Assembly: GCA_030592625.1 (NCBI GenBank)
Contig: JAUVIY010000024.1
Location: forward strand, 1 to 16,007
DNA from: Spirochaeta sp.
Lineage (GTDB): Bacteria; Spirochaetota; Spirochaetia; DSM-2461
Direction: 5' to 3'
DNA length: 16,007 nt
Shown here piece after piece: positions 14,987 to 16,007 of this stretch; the first letter of the stretch is position 1, and every line of letters begins with the position of its first letter. The position numbers and the translations under genes are program-made. The notes under the pieces were generated by a model. It did no database searches and was not told the origin of the DNA. It was given only the letters and a program-made list of their open reading frames with translations.

Positions 14987-15074
14987 TTATTTCAATTTTT
15001 GCGCCAGCCCCGCGCTCATCAGATACACTTCATCGGCAGCGGCGGCGAACATCTGGTGGGTGAGGCCGCTGAGG
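14987..15074. repeat. Right direct repeat of the sugar island (inside the cobU 3' end)
   Basis: The final 88 bases of intact cobU, matching 4420-4507 at 77 positions in the same orientation. Homology begins exactly at the stop codon in both copies; bases on the island side of the stop are unrelated. Confidence 0.85.
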
Positions 15075-15562
15075 TCCTGGAAGATGCGGCCCAGGGGCCA
15101 GGGGGATATGAGTCCGGTTTCCACCTGATTGGACACCATCAGGGTTTCCCGAGAGCCTTTCGGCGCCGCCTCTTCCCAGTTCAGGACGGCCTCGAGCAGG
15201 CGGCGCCCTTCTTTCTCACCGAGGGACAGGGCTTCTTCACGGTTGGGGGTGTCGCCGAAGGGCGCCAGCAGATTGGTGAGCCAGAGGGTAATGCAGTCGA
15301 AGAGGACCGTGGACGTGGAATCTCCTGAGAGGGCGCCAGAGGTCATCGTTACAAAAAATCCGGCGGGATTCTCAGGTTCCTCAACGGTAATCCAGGAAGA
15401 GGGACGGTCGGCCTTATGGCGTCGGATACGATCTTTCATTTCATCATCCCCGGCCCGGGCGGTGGCCAGATAGGTGACGGTTCCGACAGATTCACGTTCG
15501 GCCGCAAGATGGGCGGCGAATGAGCTTTTTCCGCTTTTGACTCCGCCGAGAATGAGTATCAT
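14987..15562 (-). CDS. cobU: Adenosylcobinamide kinase / adenosylcobinamide-phosphate guanylyltransferase
   Basis: A 191-residue bifunctional enzyme that phosphorylates adenosylcobinamide and then activates it with GTP, feeding the CobS reaction. The P-loop GGVKSGKS is at residues 6-13. RIRRHKADRPSSW contains H49, matching the guanylylated histidine of Salmonella CobU. FDCITLWLTNLL, a NQVETG motif and a C-terminal AAADEVYLM complete the family pattern. ATG 15562 is preferred over the upstream ATG at 15676 because AAAAGGA lies seven bases before it and the protein family starts here. Its final 88 bases are duplicated as a relic at 4420-4507. It now stands alone, about 12.8 kb from cobTSC on the same strand, and is divergent from the unknown gene at 15611. 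Confidence 0.95.
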   Translation of the reverse strand: MILILGGVKSGKSSFAAHLAAERESVGTVTYLATARAGDDEMKDRIRRHKADRPSSWITVEEPENPAGFFVTMTSGALSGDSTSTVLFDCITLWLTNLLAPFGDTPNREEALSLGEKEGRRLLEAVLNWEEAAPKGSRETLMVSNQVETGLISPWPLGRIFQDLSGLTHQMFAAAADEVYLMSAGLAQKLK

Positions 15563-15610
15563 CAGTAATTCCTTTTCATGCATCCTTATGTTACCCGCAT
15601 CGGTGATAAG

Positions 15611-16007
15611 ATGGAATTCACCATGCCAATCGATGTCCATGTACATTTTTTTACGCGATCCCTCATGTCCGAGCAAGTCGGCCGTCTGCTGGTGCTTCTC
15701 CGCGCAGCCTATGCCGCCGAGGGTCTGGTGGACATGATGGAGACCGGTCTGAGCGATACATCTGAAGCCGTTATGCTCTCACTGGATCATGCTTACGGAC
15801 CCGGCTGGAGTTATGCCCCGTTGGCCATGGATCTGGAATATGCCATGGGTGGAGAAGACGAAGGTTGGAATCCCGGTCAGCAGGGCTCGCCGGGTCTGCC
15901 GGGTGAAATCGAGGGAGAACCCGGCTTTCGTCGCAGGTTCCTGAACAGAGTCGAGGAAGCCTGGAAAGTGGTTTTCGGAGAAGGACTCGAATGGGGTGCC
16001 CGAAGAC
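15611..16007 (+). CDS. Unrecognised hypothetical protein (3' end outside window)
   Basis: An open plus-strand frame of at least 132 codons running off the window end. It opens MEFTMPIDVHVHFFTRSLMS, then continues with LLVLLRAAYAAEGLVDM and a Gly/Glu/Pro-rich stretch, WNPGQQGSPGLPGEIEGEPG, followed by a basic FRRRFLNRVEEAW segment. I do not recognise a family. Base composition is GC-rich, like the cob genes, suggesting native chromosome rather than island. ATG 15611 follows GGTGAT, a match to the distal part of the extended ribosome site; ATG 15623 and an upstream in-frame ATG at 15578 are alternatives. It diverges from cobU with 48 bases between start codons, so the two probably share a compact promoter region. 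Confidence 0.55.
   Translation, partial: MEFTMPIDVHVHFFTRSLMSEQVGRLLVLLRAAYAAEGLVDMMETGLSDTSEAVMLSLDHAYGPGWSYAPLAMDLEYAMGGEDEGWNPGQQGSPGLPGEIEGEPGFRRRFLNRVEEAWKVVFGEGLEWGARR

Larger units (their letters stand above)
4420..15074. mobile_element. Putative genomic island (sugar uptake and catabolism) inserted at the 3' end of cobU
   Basis: The region between two directly repeated cobU 3' ends carries a self-contained catabolic programme: oxidoreductase, two ROK regulators, NagB-like protein, PIG-L deacetylase, sugar ABC importer and an isomerase. It is more AT-rich than the cob genes and separates cobU from cobTSC. The repeat pair resembles insertions that restore the 3' end of their target gene, such as those at icd. 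No integrase, transposase, recombinase or terminal inverted repeat is visible, so the mechanism is undetermined and the element is probably no longer mobile by itself. Confidence 0.5.

Noticed and set aside
15563..15676. Longer cobU starting at ATG 15676
   Set aside because: The extra 38 residues have no counterpart in CobU, overlap the divergent gene, and a good ribosome site precedes ATG 15562.

Overview
The window shows bacterial DNA, probably from a Gram-negative organism. A spirochaete is plausible because the sugar-binding protein has a cysteine-less signal peptide typical of that group, next to RbsABC-type transport genes and ROK regulators. That taxonomic guess is weak. Base composition is uneven: the cobalamin genes at both ends are clearly GC-rich, whereas the middle is AT-richer.

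Layout. (1) 1-2168, minus strand: cobT-cobS-cobC (cobC cut by the window edge), joined by 4-base ATGA overlaps, for late cobalamin nucleotide-loop assembly. (2) 2359-2988, minus strand: a higBA toxin-antitoxin pair whose toxin is broken by a small internal deletion, with a near-consensus promoter and an overlapping palindromic operator. (3) 3026-4413, plus strand: a small ORF and an AAA/DUF4143 ATPase. (4) 4420-4507: an 88-bp relic of the 3' end of cobU. (5) 4922-8983, plus strand: Gfo/Idh/MocA oxidoreductase, ROK regulator, NagB-like protein and PIG-L deacetylase, forming a tight operon. (6) 9030-10280, minus strand: a second ROK regulator, divergent from (7) 10556-14966, plus strand: sugar-binding protein, tandem ABC ATPase, permease and TIM-barrel isomerase/epimerase. 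(8) 14987-15562, minus strand: complete cobU, whose last 88 bp are the direct-repeat partner of the relic. (9) 15611 to the end, plus strand: the start of an unrecognised gene divergent from cobU.

How it fits together. The cobalamin genes cobU, cobT, cobS and cobC are all on the minus strand, but cobU is separated from cobTSC by about 12.8 kb of accessory DNA. The sugar genes occupy about 10.5 kb bounded exactly by the two cobU 3' ends. This resembles an element that inserted into the 3' end of a protein-coding gene and supplied a replacement end, although no integrase is visible. The island encodes one coherent programme: import through a ribose-type ABC system, deacetylation (PIG-L), a NagB-fold step, an NAD-dependent redox step and a TIM-barrel isomerisation, under two ROK regulators. 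No sugar kinase or PTS is present, and the NagB-like protein has changes in both the catalytic motif and the phosphate-binding loops. The island may therefore degrade an N-acetylated amino sugar or its glycoside by a route that does not use ordinary GlcNAc-6-phosphate chemistry. That is inference.
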